Source: Pachyseris speciosa | Lineage: Eukaryota; Cnidaria; Anthozoa; Scleractinia; Pachyseridae | DNA length: 64,000 nucleotides | Reading direction: 5' to 3' | Assembly (NCBI GenBank): GCA_016490735.1 | Contig: JAEMWC010000077.1 | Coordinates: forward strand, 1,510,001 to 1,574,000 | Shown here: positions 34,601 to 44,088 of the stretch, piece by piece | How the letters are laid out: each line of letters starts with the position of its first letter | How positions within the stretch are numbered: the first letter of the stretch is position 1 | Made by a program: the position numbers and the translations under genes | Notes under the pieces: generated by a model | Database searches by the model: none | Told to the model about the DNA's origin: nothing | The model's input: only the letters and a program-made list of their open reading frames with translations

Positions 34601-37600
34601 TGAGGTACATTTCCATTGTCATCATAATCATTACTGTCTCGTTCAAACAGTGTATGGGCATCTGGTTTTTATTCTGAAGGAGTTGTGTTGTTGTGAATGC
34701 ATTCACATTGGATCCAGATTTTTGTTAAGATTACCATCTTTAGAGAATTGTTCTAATTAGAGATACATCCTCATCCTAGAGAGTTCAATCGTTCATCTTT
34801 TCAGGGAAATGTCCATTTTATTAGGGTGTCCACCTCAGAGGTGTCCACTACAAAGAGATGTGCACCTTAGAAAGGTGTCCATTTTAGGGAGGTAACCATT
34901 GTAAATAGGTGTCCATCTTAGAAATGTGTCCATTGTAGAGAAGGTCCATCTTAGAGAGGTGTGCACATTAGAGAGGTGTCCACCTTGGATACATGTAGGT
35001 GTATCAGGCCTAGAGAGGCTGTCCACCTCAGAGAGGTGTCCATATTAGAGAGGTCTCCACCTTATCTAGAGTGGTGTCCACCTTAGAGAGATGTCCATTT
35101 TATTGATGTTCACCTTACAAAGTCCCATCTTAGAGGTGTCAATCTTAGAAATGTATCCACTTAAGAGAAGTGTCCATCTTGGAGAGGTTTTCATCTTAGA
35201 GAGGTTTCCAATATTAGAGGGGTGTCCAACTTAGAGTCAGAGAGCTGTCCACCGTAGATGCTTCCATCGTAGAGAGGTTCCCATCTTTATTAAGAGATAT
35301 GTTCCTTTTTGAGGTGTCCACCTCAGAGAGATGCCCAGTTTAGAGAGGTGTCCATTTTTAGAGGTGTCTATTTTAGAGAGATGTCCACCTTAGAGACTGA
35401 GGTAACAATCTTAGAAATGTGTCCATTTTAGAGAGGTGTTCACCTTAGAGAGGTGTCCACCTCATATAGGCATCCACCTTAGATGTTTCCATTTTAGTGA
35501 GGTGTTCACCTTAAAAAGGTGCCTGCCTCGGACAGGTGTCCACTGAAAAAAGGAGATCACCTTAGAGGAATGTACATCTATATGAGAGACATGTCCATCT
35601 CAGAGCCATGCTAGAGTACTTTTCACTTGAGAGAGTCCTCATTGTTTTTAGATATCCTCACCTTCCCTGTCTCCAAGTTGGTCAGAAAAGGGACCGTTAC
35701 CTGCCAATGGAAGTCTGCACCATCATTCCTTGTCAAAAGAGACACTTGTCTGAACAACAGACAGCAAACATGATCAGAAGTACTGCAAGACCTGCTCCAG
35801 AACGACAACGAAACATTGAGCATTGGGTTAGTTGGTTTCTCTGTTATGATATTATATATCCTTCAGTGTAGTCACATTATTGGAGTTGACACTAGTGACT
35901 TTTGACAACCTGCTAGTTTTATTGATGGTGGTAGCAACAATGGTTGACACTAGTTTTGATTTTGACGGTGGTGTCAATTATCATATCACTGGCAATGACA
36001 TCGTTACAGGGGGCAGCAATTGATGGTGATGGTGGTGATGACAGTGATGGTGATGGTGGTGGCGGTGGTTAGTATGATTGTGGTCATAATGGCAATGGCG
36101 GAGGCAATGGCTATGAGGGTGGTGATGGTGATGGCAATGGCAACATATGTTGGTGGTGGTGGTGGTGATGATGATAATGGTGGCAGTGAATTGGTGGTGG
36201 TGGTGATGGTGAAGATGTATGTCGATGATCATAGTGGTGGTGGTTGTTGTGATGGTGGTGGTGATTGTGATGGTGATGATGATAGCGATGATGTTGGTGG
36301 AGGCGATGGTGATGATGATATATGTCGATAATAGTGGTATGGGTGATTGAGGTCAACAAGGCAGTGACGACAATTCTGATGATGGTGTCTTTGAATTCTT
36401 CAACAATAGTCTGTCTCCTTTCATAAAGTAATCGATATTAAACAAGAGTATAAAACACATGACTGACGTGGAATAGTTGTGATCCATCGAGACCACATCG
36501 TAGCAAAATAGTCACCTTTAACCCATTCATACTATACAAATTATTCTCGATTTTGTTAACATTACGTCTTAGTTGCGTGTCTACTGACTCAACATCTATC
36601 TGTTTATAATTATCATAATTTATTATTTACGATTTCTTGGCAACGTTCTCCTTAATGCCCGAGGAGGAATCAGCCAGGCTATATACACTTTATAACCCAT
36701 CTCACGGTAAGCGCAGAAGGCTTGCTATCAGCAATACATCCAGCGACTAATGAACAACGACTATCGACAACTGTCTGCTGACCAATTATACGGCCTTGTT
36801 AGGGATAAGAACAGCTTAAAGAAGCTTTCAGTAACCTGCGCTGCACCTGACCAGTGATGATGTATGTTGTTTGTTTGTTCTTTATAGGCAAGAGAAATGA
36901 TAAAAACCAGTTCAAAGTACCTGAAGGAAGAGTTTGACATAACTGTGAATCCTGAAATGGTTCCTGTTGATGGCCGGGTATTACCAGCACCCAAACTTAA
37001 GCTTGGACCCCAGGACCAAGCTCTGGTACCACGTGACGGTTCATGGGACATGCGCGACAAAGCACTTTACGATGGAGCGCGCATTGAAACATGGGCACTT
37101 GCCTGTTTTGCGCCTCCCCAACATTGCAATGAAGATACGCTGAGGAATTTTTGTAAGCAAATGTCCTCAGTGTCCAATCGAGAAGGAATGAAGATGACTG
37201 CACAACCAGCTGTCGTTAGATATGTAAGGGGCAGTAGAGAGGTATGATGTATTTTATTTGCGTTTTTATTCTAGCACACTATTCATTCCCTTAAACCAAG
37301 CCGTAATATCAAGAAAAGATCGGGAAGGGCGGCACAAGTGGACTATTTCAGAGGGTTTAAACTGGTGTTTGGCCCATACCATTCTAAGACCGGTTAGCTC
37401 AGTGGTAGAGCACCGGACTACCATGCGGGAGGTCGCGGGTTCTAACCCCGGCCGGACCAACACTCAGGGTCTTTAAAATAACTGAGGAGAAAGTGCTGTC
37501 TTTGTAATGACATCTGCAAATGGTTAGACTTTCTAGTCTTCTCGGATAAGGACGATAAACCGTAGGCCCCGTCTCACAGTACTTTCACTTAATCTGATTC

Positions 37601-37807
37601 TGTGGGACGTAAAAGAACCACTAGGGACGTAACAAAACTCTGGCTTTGACCATCCGTAGTGTCTGTCCTAGATATCTACATTTCGGGGGCACTCATTAGT
37701 TACTTCATTAATTGTAAACTGCACAAGCAGTCTGGTCAAGTCCCCCGGCCAGTGATGTAAAACTATCCCTGAAAAGCCCCGACGGGGAGAGGATATGTAT
37801 GTATGTA

Positions 37808-37877
<70 letters not shown>

Positions 37878-40800
37878 AAATTAACAAAGTTTTGTCGTGA
37901 TACGGAGTAACATAACTATTGATAAACCACAGATACGCTTGAAATGCATTTTTCAAAACATGTTTCAGATAAAACATCGTCCAACGTCAGTTGCTAAATG
38001 AGTGACGTATTAACATTACAAAAAATAATGTTACATGGTGTGATAATATTTTCGAACGTAAGACTTTTGGTGGTATTTCAGCAGGCTTATTATTGGTATA
38101 AATTTTGTGCTCCAAAATGTGTTGGGTTCAGTTATCATGAGGCTTGTCATTCAAAGAGAGACCAGAATGCGGGGAATGAACATACGTGTATAGAAATCCC
38201 TGACATTTATATTTCAGTTGCATAACGTTCCTCACTTCGCGCAGTAATCACGTGTACTTGTATTCACACGCGCGTGCGTAAATGTGAACCGTTGAAGGAA
38301 GCTGCCGCATTTTTGCCAAATTCAAACCGAAGATGGCCGAAGGTTTTCGGTCGAAACGTCTTTTGAAAAGGTTTTTAATGAACGTCGACGTTTCACGTTC
38401 AAAATAGTCAGTGTCAGAAATTTCTTATAAGCAATAATAACAGAAATGTTAAGCCATAATCATGTTTTGATAGGTGGAGCGTTTGTTCTCTGACTGGATG
38501 ATACAACTCAGAGGACTACAGCTCATAGTGGCTGTGCTACCACGAAAAGACAAAGATCTTTACACAGAAGTCAAGCGTGTTGGGGACAGTGTGGTTGGGA
38601 TTCCAACGCAGTGCGTGCAGCAAAAACTGGTACAGCAAGCCAAACCTCAAGTGTGCGCTAACATCTCACTGAAAATCAATGCCAAACTGGGAGGGGTTAA
38701 CCAAGTTATTGACACTTCAGTGAAACCAGTTTTTACAGAACCCACCATTGTGTTTGGCGCGGATGTTACCCACCCCTCCCCCACGGAAAATGGTATACCG
38801 TCTATCGCTGCTGTCGTGGCTAGTATGGATCGCCATGCTTCTAAATACCATGCTCGTGTTCGAGCACAGAAACACGACAAGGGGGCAGGCGCGCAGGAGA
38901 TCATAACAGATTTGGCAGCGATTGTCAGGGAGCTTCTTATCGAGTTTTACAAAGCCAATGGGAAGCTTAAGCCCTCTAAAATCATGTTTTACCGTGATGG
39001 CGTCAGTGAGGGACAGTTTGACCAGGTGCTGGCTCATGAAGTGCGTGCGGTGCAAGAAGCTTGTATTAAGCTTGAGAAAGACTACCGTCCACGCATCACG
39101 TTTGTTGTGGTGCAAAAAAGACATCATACAAGACTGTTCTGTGAAAACCCCAGAGATGCCTCCGGTAGGGCACAGAATGTGCCTCCAGGCACCACAGTGG
39201 ACAGTGGAATCACTCATCCATACGAGTTTGACTTCTATCTGTGCAGCCACTACGGAATCCAGGTAGATTGGTACAACACTTAACAGCGATTTAAATCACT
39301 TGAGTGTAGAAAGTAATTCCCGTTACGGTTTGCTTTGGTTTTGCTTTACTTCGCTCTGTGATTGGTCAGCAAAACTTGCGCTACTTTGTCAACCAATGAG
39401 AAGCAAAACCAAAACCAATTGCGCCTTGCACGCGCGCATTTTCAGGCGACTGGCGTTGGCTACATCTAATCATAGTTAACAGAGGGAAATGGTTATGAAG
39501 CTCGGCAGGGATTGTATTCGCTATATTATGGTCCTTTTTTTTTTCTCAAATACAATTCCCCGTTGAGCACTGAGAAGACAATGTAAAGTGACAAAACCAT
39601 AATATTTTGTGTTTTCTGATTTGTCAAGTATACATGATAAGAACTTCAAAAACACTAGCTATTGTTAGTACTATAAAAAAATTAAAACAAAAAACCCTTT
39701 GCTTCTTTTCTTTCCATCAGGGAACAAGTCGACCAACTCATTATCATGTGCTTTACGACGATAACCACTTCACTGCAGACGGCCTCCAAGAACTCACTTA
39801 CCAGCTCTGTCACGTGTACGCCAGGTGCACAAGGAGTGTTTCGATGCCAGCCCCGGCTTATTACGCTCATTTGGCAGCTTTCCACGCCAGGGTGCACGTG
39901 ACCAATGGAGGACATGGGAGGTATGAGTTGTTGTCAAAATGTGTAAACAGTTAAGGCCGATGAAGTGGCGCCAAGGGCCAAGGGCGGGAAAACAAAAATT
40001 GCTTGTAGAGCAAGTGAAAGCGTGCATCTAGTGCAGTGCGCGGGAAAACACGTTGTATAATCCCCAGAGAGATTAAGTTTCATGATCATCACTGTAGCAA
40101 ACATCAGATTCTTATTACATTTTCTCGAAATAATTTGTGGTTGACATGAAACTGCTTGCCTATGTGTTGGAATAGGAAACGGCAAATATAAGAAAATCGG
40201 CAACCTTGTTCCCAGGGTCCTCTCTCTTCCTCCCTCGAGAAAGTACCCTGGTTGCGGCTGGTCACGTGTCTGCTAGATTTTTGCAGATTCCAGAAAAAAT
40301 GATTGAAGAGAGGGGCGGGAAAGTTAAAGTTTGGCTCCACTAAGTCGAGGACCCACCCTCTGTGCGGATTTGATTTGTACATGTGGACACGCGACCATCC
40401 GCAACCCGGGTACTTTCTCGAGGTAAGACCCTGAGAACGAGGTTTGAAAATCGTGATTATTTTGCCATTCGCGCCGTTCGTCGTAGACGAGATGCCAACT
40501 CTGTTGTCGTCTGCAGATTGCAAATTGCAAATTGAGTGAATGTGTGGCGTCCTTTACGAAGTTGCGCTGTTTGCTCCGTTTGCATGATTTAATTCGCTCT
40601 TCATTTTTATTTTATAAGTCCAGGACCCACCCTCTTTGCGGATTTGATTTGTACACGTGGACACGTGGACAGCCGCAACCAGGGTACTTTTTCGAGGGAG
40701 GAAGAGGGAGGACCCTGGGAACGAGGTGGAAAATCGTGATTATTTCTGCCATTCTCGCCGTCCGCCGTAGACGAGATGCCAAATCTCTACTGTCTGCAGA

Positions 40801-40968
40801 TTGAAAATTGAGTCCATGTTTGGCGCCCTTTACGAAGTTGCGCTGTTTGCTCTGTTTGCATGATTTAATTCGCTCTTCATTTTTATTTCTAGTGGTGCTA
40901 ATTTGGAGAGGTGTCAACAAGTTATTCAAGTCAACGAAAAAATGAAAGGTGTGATGTATTTCACCTAA
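22194..40968 (+). CDS. AGO: Argonaute (AGO clade) slicer gene, 12 exons
   Basis: Exons 22194-22610, 28131-28244, 28429-28727, 30376-30432, 31878-32148, 32838-32969, 34430-34604, 35652-35826, 36888-37241, 38474-39262, 39721-39920 and 40893-40968 join at GT-AG sites with consistent phases. The product (~1018 codons) has a charged low-complexity N-terminal extension, then N, L1, PAZ, L2, MID and PIWI regions. All four catalytic residues of the DEDH tetrad are visible: D in FGADVTHP, E in AQEIITDL, D in [12 protein letters not shown] in [11 protein letters not shown]. It should bind miRNA/siRNA guides in the cytoplasm and cleave targets. AGO and not PIWI clade is inferred from motif wording. Exon 1 contains a frame break. 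The last five exons are duplicated at 45-51 kb as a pseudogene. Confidence 0.93.
22632..23045. mobile_element. Foldback MITE with GGATCCTAG-like internal repeats (intron 1)
   Basis: GTTTACATGGAGGTAGGAAG at the left is mirrored by CTTCCTCCCTCCATGTAAA at the right. Internally, AGGAAGATCCTAG and its reverse complement recur many times. No ORF. It begins ~20 bases after the exon 1 donor. Confidence 0.7.
23279..23352. repeat. Short palindromic element
   Basis: GTATCAGTCAATTCCAAAAG and its reverse complement flank a 28-base loop. Probably a MITE remnant. Confidence 0.6.
23841..24301 (-). pseudogene. Non-LTR retrotransposon RT, C-terminal part (split LINE)
   Basis: [25 protein letters not shown] and [12 protein letters not shown] are the conserved C-terminal (thumb and after) motifs of CR1/Jockey-group LINE reverse transcriptases. 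The same frame continues, past the hAT-like insertion, in the segment at 26853-27405. 3' UTR-like sequence follows toward 23650. Confidence 0.85.
24302..26852. mobile_element. hAT-like DNA transposon inserted in a LINE
   Basis: The ends are inverted: CAGTACCGCTCAAAAGTAAG at the left and its near complement at the right (about 24 bases), each followed by a CGCG-rich array (GCGCGCTACGCAAATCGCG). The flanks TACGACTTA and TATGACTAA are diverged copies of one 8-9-bp site, and the LINE RT motif DYCNSLL resumes across it. One short minus-strand piece at 25219-25407 looks coding, otherwise no transposase is recognised. Confidence 0.7.
24471..25251. mobile_element. 0.78-kb foldback element nested in the hAT-like element
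   Basis: CAGGGCACCCAGACAATCTG at 24471 is mirrored at 25228-25247. The whole arms (about 360 bases each) are complementary around a ~60-base centre near 24860. GACATCA occurs on both outer sides (24464-24470 and 25252-25258), a likely target duplication. Confidence 0.75.
26853..27405 (-). pseudogene. Non-LTR retrotransposon RT, palm part (split LINE, 5'-truncated)
   Basis: The frame reads [15 protein letters not shown] (the YADD catalytic loop), [25 protein letters not shown] and [14 protein letters not shown], all typical of a LINE RT. It starts abruptly near 27405 (5' truncation) and is cut by the hAT-like element. Confidence 0.88.
27532..27744 (-). other. Unrecognised minus-strand open frame in Argonaute intron 1
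   Basis: 70 codons with [20 protein letters not shown]. No family recognised. It could be part of an old transposon, or chance. Confidence 0.2.
28131..28244 (+). CDS. AGO: Argonaute exon 2 (linker)
   Basis: 38 codons between TTTTGGCAG and GGTGCA. The phase matches exon 1 (GG|A K) and exon 3 (G|AC). Gly/Pro/Gln-rich extension, no domain. Confidence 0.8.
28429..28727 (+). CDS. AGO: Argonaute exon 3 (N domain)
   Basis: [18 protein letters not shown] followed by [17 protein letters not shown] is the conserved start of the Argonaute N domain. It ends KLPP before GTGAGT. Confidence 0.92.
29580..30335 (+). pseudogene. LINE 3' end, 5'-truncated, in Argonaute intron 3
   Basis: Frames with [36 protein letters not shown] and, after stops, PKYGTQS are the C-terminal end of a common coral-type non-LTR RT. 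The element ends with AATAAAGA and a (TTG)n tail at about 30308-30329. Confidence 0.7.
30376..30432 (+). CDS. AGO: Argonaute exon 4 (N domain, 19 codons)
   Basis: A small phase-0 exon, [19 protein letters not shown], flanked by TTGTTGTAG and GTTTGT. It fits the loop of the N domain before the next beta strand. Confidence 0.85.
30664..30958 (+). mobile_element. Full-length tRNA-derived SINE in Argonaute intron 4
   Basis: Head TTGGCGCAGTGGTGAGAGC (A box), B box GGTTCGATTCC, body GACTCGGCGTCATAAGTGGG, tail TTAAATAAAG followed by (TGA)n and (TTA)n. The best preserved copy of this family here. Confidence 0.85.
31077..31131. repeat. Small hairpin
   Basis: TGTAATCATCTA and its complement around a central TTCATCTGATG; about 22-bp arms with mismatches. 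Confidence 0.5.
31878..32148 (+). CDS. AGO: Argonaute exon 5 (N to L1)
   Basis: It contains [20 protein letters not shown] and [18 protein letters not shown], the conserved L1 linker of AGO proteins. It ends NID(G) with one hanging base, which pairs with exon 6. Confidence 0.93.
32580..32772. repeat. TTA/TTG trinucleotide microsatellite
   Basis: Alternating (ATT)n, (TAG)n and (TTG)n runs in the intron just before Argonaute exon 6. Confidence 0.85.
32838..32969 (+). CDS. AGO: Argonaute exon 6 (L1 to PAZ)
   Basis: [17 protein letters not shown] continues L1 (compare the usual FYKAQPVIEF) into the PAZ domain. The donor is GTAAAT. Confidence 0.9.
33245..33980. mobile_element. 0.74-kb non-autonomous DNA transposon in Argonaute intron 6
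   Basis: CAGTACAACGACTTCAACCG at the left pairs with CGGTTGAAGTTGTTGCACTG at the right. The complementarity reaches about 50 bases (GGGGCCACCC, TTAACCAATG). No transposase. Confidence 0.75.
34430..34604 (+). CDS. AGO: Argonaute exon 7 (PAZ)
   Basis: [20 protein letters not shown] and [14 protein letters not shown] are PAZ segments that bind the guide 3' end. The donor is AG|GTACAT, leaving two bases completed by exon 8. Confidence 0.92.
34797..35600. repeat. Minisatellite of ~20-bp AGAGGTGTCCACCTT-like units
   Basis: About 40 imperfect units in the intron before Argonaute exon 8. The same units reappear at 45023-45125, exactly at the start of the duplicated block. Confidence 0.85.
35652..35826 (+). 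CDS. AGO: Argonaute exon 8 (end of PAZ to L2)
   Basis: [20 protein letters not shown] and [18 protein letters not shown] are the PAZ end and L2 linker. Duplicated as a frameshifted exon at 45180-45357. Confidence 0.92.
36010..36330. repeat. GGT/GAT-rich imperfect microsatellite
   Basis: TGGTGATGG-like repeats in the intron before exon 9; a diverged copy lies in the duplicate at 45545-45915. Long Gly/Asp or His frames here are artefacts of the repeat. Confidence 0.85.
36888..37241 (+). CDS. AGO: Argonaute exon 9 (L2 to MID)
   Basis: 118 codons, phase 0 at both ends. [15 protein letters not shown] is the conserved L2 motif, and [14 protein letters not shown] begins MID. Duplicated at 46420-46773 with a stop. 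Confidence 0.93.
37386..37885 (+). mobile_element. tRNA-derived SINE with TATG/TG tail
   Basis: Head at 37388: TTAGCTCAGTGGTAGAGC (A box) and GGTTCTAACCCC (B box), then a ~330-bp body, CCCCGACGGGG, (TATG)n and (TG)n to 37880. It is absent from the matching intron of the duplicated copy, so it (or the block carrying it) arose after the duplication or was lost there. Confidence 0.8.
38323..38400 (+). mobile_element. Penelope-type terminal motif with degenerate hammerhead
   Basis: CCGAAGA, a stem II hairpin (TGGCCGAA with TTTCGGTC), GAAACGTC, then TTTTG matching CAAA before the core. C3, G5, A6, G8 and A9 are kept, U4 is C. Located ~75 bases before Argonaute exon 10's intron end. Confidence 0.5.
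38474..39262 (+). CDS. AGO: Argonaute exon 10 (MID and most of PIWI)
   Basis: 263 codons. [27 protein letters not shown] and QKLVQQ form the guide 5'-phosphate pocket. [37 protein letters not shown] and [18 protein letters not shown] hold catalytic D, E and D. Duplicated and truncated at 48099-48780. Confidence 0.95.
39721..39920 (+). CDS. AGO: Argonaute exon 11 (PIWI, catalytic His)
   Basis: [17 protein letters not shown] and [18 protein letters not shown]. The His after YYA is the fourth catalytic residue. The copy at 50113-50311 has a stop and a one-base deletion. Confidence 0.93.
40198..40445. mobile_element. Foldback MITE in the last Argonaute intron
   Basis: TTGTTCCCAGGGTCCTCTC at the left and GACCCTGAGAACGAG at the right are inverted, with CTCGAGAAAGTACCC and GGGTACTTTCTCGAG inside. 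A related right half recurs at 40618-40730 and 50640-50775. Confidence 0.65.
40440..40892 (+). repeat. Tandem duplication of the last-intron 3' region
   Basis: About 165 bases (CGTAGACGAGATGCCAA ... GATTTAATTCGCTCTTCA) occur at 40440-40617 and again at 40730-40892. Only the second is followed by the true acceptor TTTCTAG; the first ends TTTTATAAG. Copy 2 of the locus has this region once (50790-50947). Confidence 0.75.
40893..40968 (+). CDS. AGO: Argonaute exon 12 (C-terminus)
   Basis: 25 codons including the stop, ending KGVMYFT, close to the invariant Argonaute C-terminus MYFA. The acceptor is ATTTCTAG. The copy at 50948-51023 remains open. Confidence 0.92.
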
Positions 40969-40999
40969 AGATCATAAAGATGATCGAAAACAGCGGACA

Positions 41000-43288
41000 G
41001 ACTGAGTGGAAATGCCAGCGATGCCAACAGTAAAGACAAGACCAGTTGGAATTATAAGCTTTCATCCTTTCTGTTTTAATTAATATCAATTTTGCGATAG
41101 GCACTCAACTGTGTCGGTTACCCGATTCAAAGTCGATCACCTATTAACGGCTTTTATTTAGTAAACAAATAACATGATCCCCTTTTAATGGTTTTTGGTA
41201 AACAAATACGGAATCGCAAGCAAAATACAGGCCATTGTCTGGTCTACTTTTATCTTCGGTTTATCGCATGGCGAAAATTAAGTATTATCAATATTTTTGT
41301 TTTAAATGTAACATTGCTGGTATTTAAAAATGTTTTCTGTGGAAGTCAGCTTGAGTGGACTATAAATAGTAAAAAGAAATAGTATACTTTTCAAAGTGCT
41401 AGGAATGAAAGGAAAATAGAAAAACATGGTATTTAGTAGACTATAAAAACAAAAAGGAAATACTATACTTTTCAAAGTGGTCGAAGAAAGGTGTAGCATA
41501 GTTTTAAAAGTGCGTGTTGTTACAGCGAGATCGGATCCTTATCTTAAACGGCAGTCATTTTGCTCACATATGGGACCGTGAATGAAATGGTAACAAGTAG
41601 ATATTGATTTGTTATATAAAGATGCTATTTTAAAGGCAAAGCACGCACTCCAAATACATTAATTATTGACCATTTATGTTCCTATAAAAAACCGTTTGAA
41701 ATTATGATTAAATTGCACTTTTATAAAGGTGATTTATAAACTGTGAGAGACTAAATTTTGGCGATCCTAGAAAAAAAAAGGAGAAATGCAGTGAGAAATT
41801 ATATCTAGATAACAGAAATACCTGCTATAAAACGATAACTTAATAAACCAATGTGTTTTGATTGTTTTAGATGGTGAGTGATTAAAGAAAGCTTTATAAA
41901 ATTATGAAGGGTAGTATTGGAGGGAAAACAGCTGCCTGTTTACAAAGCATTGAACACGGTAAAGATGTATCAAGTTAACCTAGCGACATTTTCCGGCTAC
42001 AATATTTGCGTTAAAACTCGTTCACCCTCAGTTTAAATTAAGCAATAGACCACAATTGTCTATGGTTTATAGGCTGATAAACCACGCGGGATGTTGGAAG
42101 AACACTCGAAGAATGTGTAAATCACGAGCCGCAGGCGAGTGATGTACGGATTCTTCGAGTATATATAATAATTCAGAAGACGCGCGAAATTTCCATGAGT
42201 TTACTGGTACAATAAACCATAGCTGACTGACCAATCAGAGCGCGCGAATTGACTGGTTATTATATAAAAGATGATAGTCGTTCCACTTGGCAGAACGTAC
42301 GAAATGTTCACTGTTGTTTGTGTAACGTTTTCTATGAAACGTTACAATTTTAACACAATACTATTCCAATATTTTCCACTGCGCACTCGTCAACAAAGCA
42401 ATATATAAAATATATAATCGCCGTTAGAAAACCAGAGAAACGCCTAGTCCTCCCAGGGAGAATAGGGAAGGGAGTTTAACAACGGCAACGAAAACATAAT
42501 TTCAAAATACAAGTTCTAGTCGTCCAAGAACAGCGTCAGTTGAAGAGGAGAAGAAGAAACAAAAATTCACTATCATACGCTCACATTCACGACAGAACCT
42601 TGAATTTGGTTCTGCTTTCATATTTAACGTATAATCATCAATAATATCATATTAAACGTATAATTTCAAAGTGTAACTTCACGTTATTGAAACTCTTTCG
42701 CGATTTCCCAATTTGTTCAAATCGTAAATGAAATGTGGGCGAACTATCCAGAAATTAAACTATAAAAGGAACGGCGTTGAAGTAGCTAAAGAAAGTTAAA
42801 AATACTGACGTGTTCACGTTCTAGACAATGAAACCTTGAATTTGGTCATTTCACGTTGCTGTTTTGCAGAGGACGGCAAAGAAATGTACCAAAATGCAAA
42901 ACGCACGTGCAGAGCGATTGTTTTTGCTCATTAGGCCTATTGGTTTGTGTCGCCATTGCCGTCTTCGTCACTGAAGCTTCGTAATTTCAATCTGGCGCAA
43001 AACAAAGCTTCTTTGGCTCATTGCTAGGGACAAGGACACGTTTTTTCCCAGTTCCAATATTTATCTCTTCCGCCGCATAGTGTGCAAACGCGGTATCACT
43101 TTGCATGCCCACGCCACCCCACGCGACCAAACTCAGTACTGACTGTCTTCCTCGTTTCGCGAAAACACTGAAAGGAAAGTATTACGGGTAGTATTACAGC
43201 CTCGCTAGAGGTTGAATATCTCAGTGTATTTTCATACACACCCTCGGCCACTTCAAGTAATCAGTGCATAAATATTGCAACTTTCAAT
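41000..43288. other. Downstream flank of Argonaute, no gene recognised
   Basis: AT-rich, with repeated TAGTAAAAAGAAATAGTATACTTTTC-like blocks at 41.36-41.50 kb and a repeat with GCCGCAGGCGAGTGATG near 42.13 kb. It is duplicated at 51.03-53.39 kb. The expected poly(A) hexamer after the stop reads AATTAA (41078-41083) here but AATAAA in unit 2. Confidence 0.5.
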
Positions 43289-43513
43289 AGACCATTTTAC
43301 AGTTCTTTGCTAAGTCCCCTGGCCTTTGATTGAATGCGAGGCTAGGGTTGACCTTGTTTTGATACAAACCTACCTGCTTTTCTTATGCAAATTATGCTGA
43401 TTAAACACTAGTTAGCATAAGAAAAACATGATTTACATAAGAAAAGTAGGTAGGTTTGTATCAAAACAAGGTCAACCCCAGCCTCGCTTTCACCGACAAC
43501 TGTAAAATGGTCT
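43289..43513. mobile_element. 225-bp MITE present only in duplication unit 1
   Basis: AGACCATTTTACAG and CTGTAAAATGGTCT are the ends, with a nested inverted pair (TTGACCTTGTTTTGATAC). Unit 2 at about 53393 reads TTTCAATTCTGAA without it, exactly the pre-insertion site with an AT duplication. Confidence 0.85.
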
Positions 43514-43775
43514 ATTCTGAATGTCCCATATTATAAACATATCCTGGTCATCACATTTACACTCATTATCTTTATTATATATTCAAATTATTCGCACGCG
43601 CATGCCCAAATATTGCAGCTAGTACTAATGCTGAACTTCACACATAGTAATTAAAACGTGCAACTCATTCCTAGCCTGTGCTGCATGTATTTGTGCTAAT
43701 ACAAGTATTATTTTTGATTTTCTTATATTCATTGTCACACACGTATTTCCGTTGTTTCCAGTCGCTCCTATGCTA

Positions 43776-44088
43776 AGGGCTGTTTACACGAGATAACTCG
43801 CACCTGCGCGAGTTTCATACCGGGGTGACTTTTGCCCCGCCGCGAGTTCACTCCAGTCCCCTCTCACAGCTCTGTATTCGTTTACATGATACCACCGAAA
43901 AATGTCATGCCCGCGCGAGTCGCACCGGCGCAAGTTCACCCCGGTTCCTGCACCGAAGCGACAATTTTCGTTCCGGTGCAAAATCTCGCGATGGTGTCAT
44001 GTAAACGAATACAGAGCTGCAAGAGGGAACCGGAGTGAACTCTCGCCGGGGCGAAAGTCACCCCGGTATCATGTAAACACCCCATAAC
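43776..44088. mobile_element. GC-rich foldback MITE (CGCGAG-rich), unit 1
   Basis: GGGCTGTTTACACGAGA to CATGTAAACACCCC with internal repeats of CACCCCGGT, GCGCGAGT and CATGTAAACGAATACAGAGC in both directions. No ORF. Confidence 0.7.

Noticed and set aside
36010..36360. Gly/Asp- or His-rich proteins on both strands
   Set aside because: All frames are open because of the GGT/GAT repeat; the same happens in its copy at 45.5-45.9 kb.
37388..37460. Functional tRNA gene with encoded CCA
   Set aside because: The acceptor stem pairs poorly and the sequence continues into a SINE body with a TATG/TG tail.
37708..37977. Thr/His-rich 89-codon protein
   Set aside because: Generated by the (TG)n microsatellite tail of a SINE.
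38647..39250. Antisense open frames across Argonaute exon 10
   Set aside because: Shadows of the conserved PIWI coding frame; no start context or motif.
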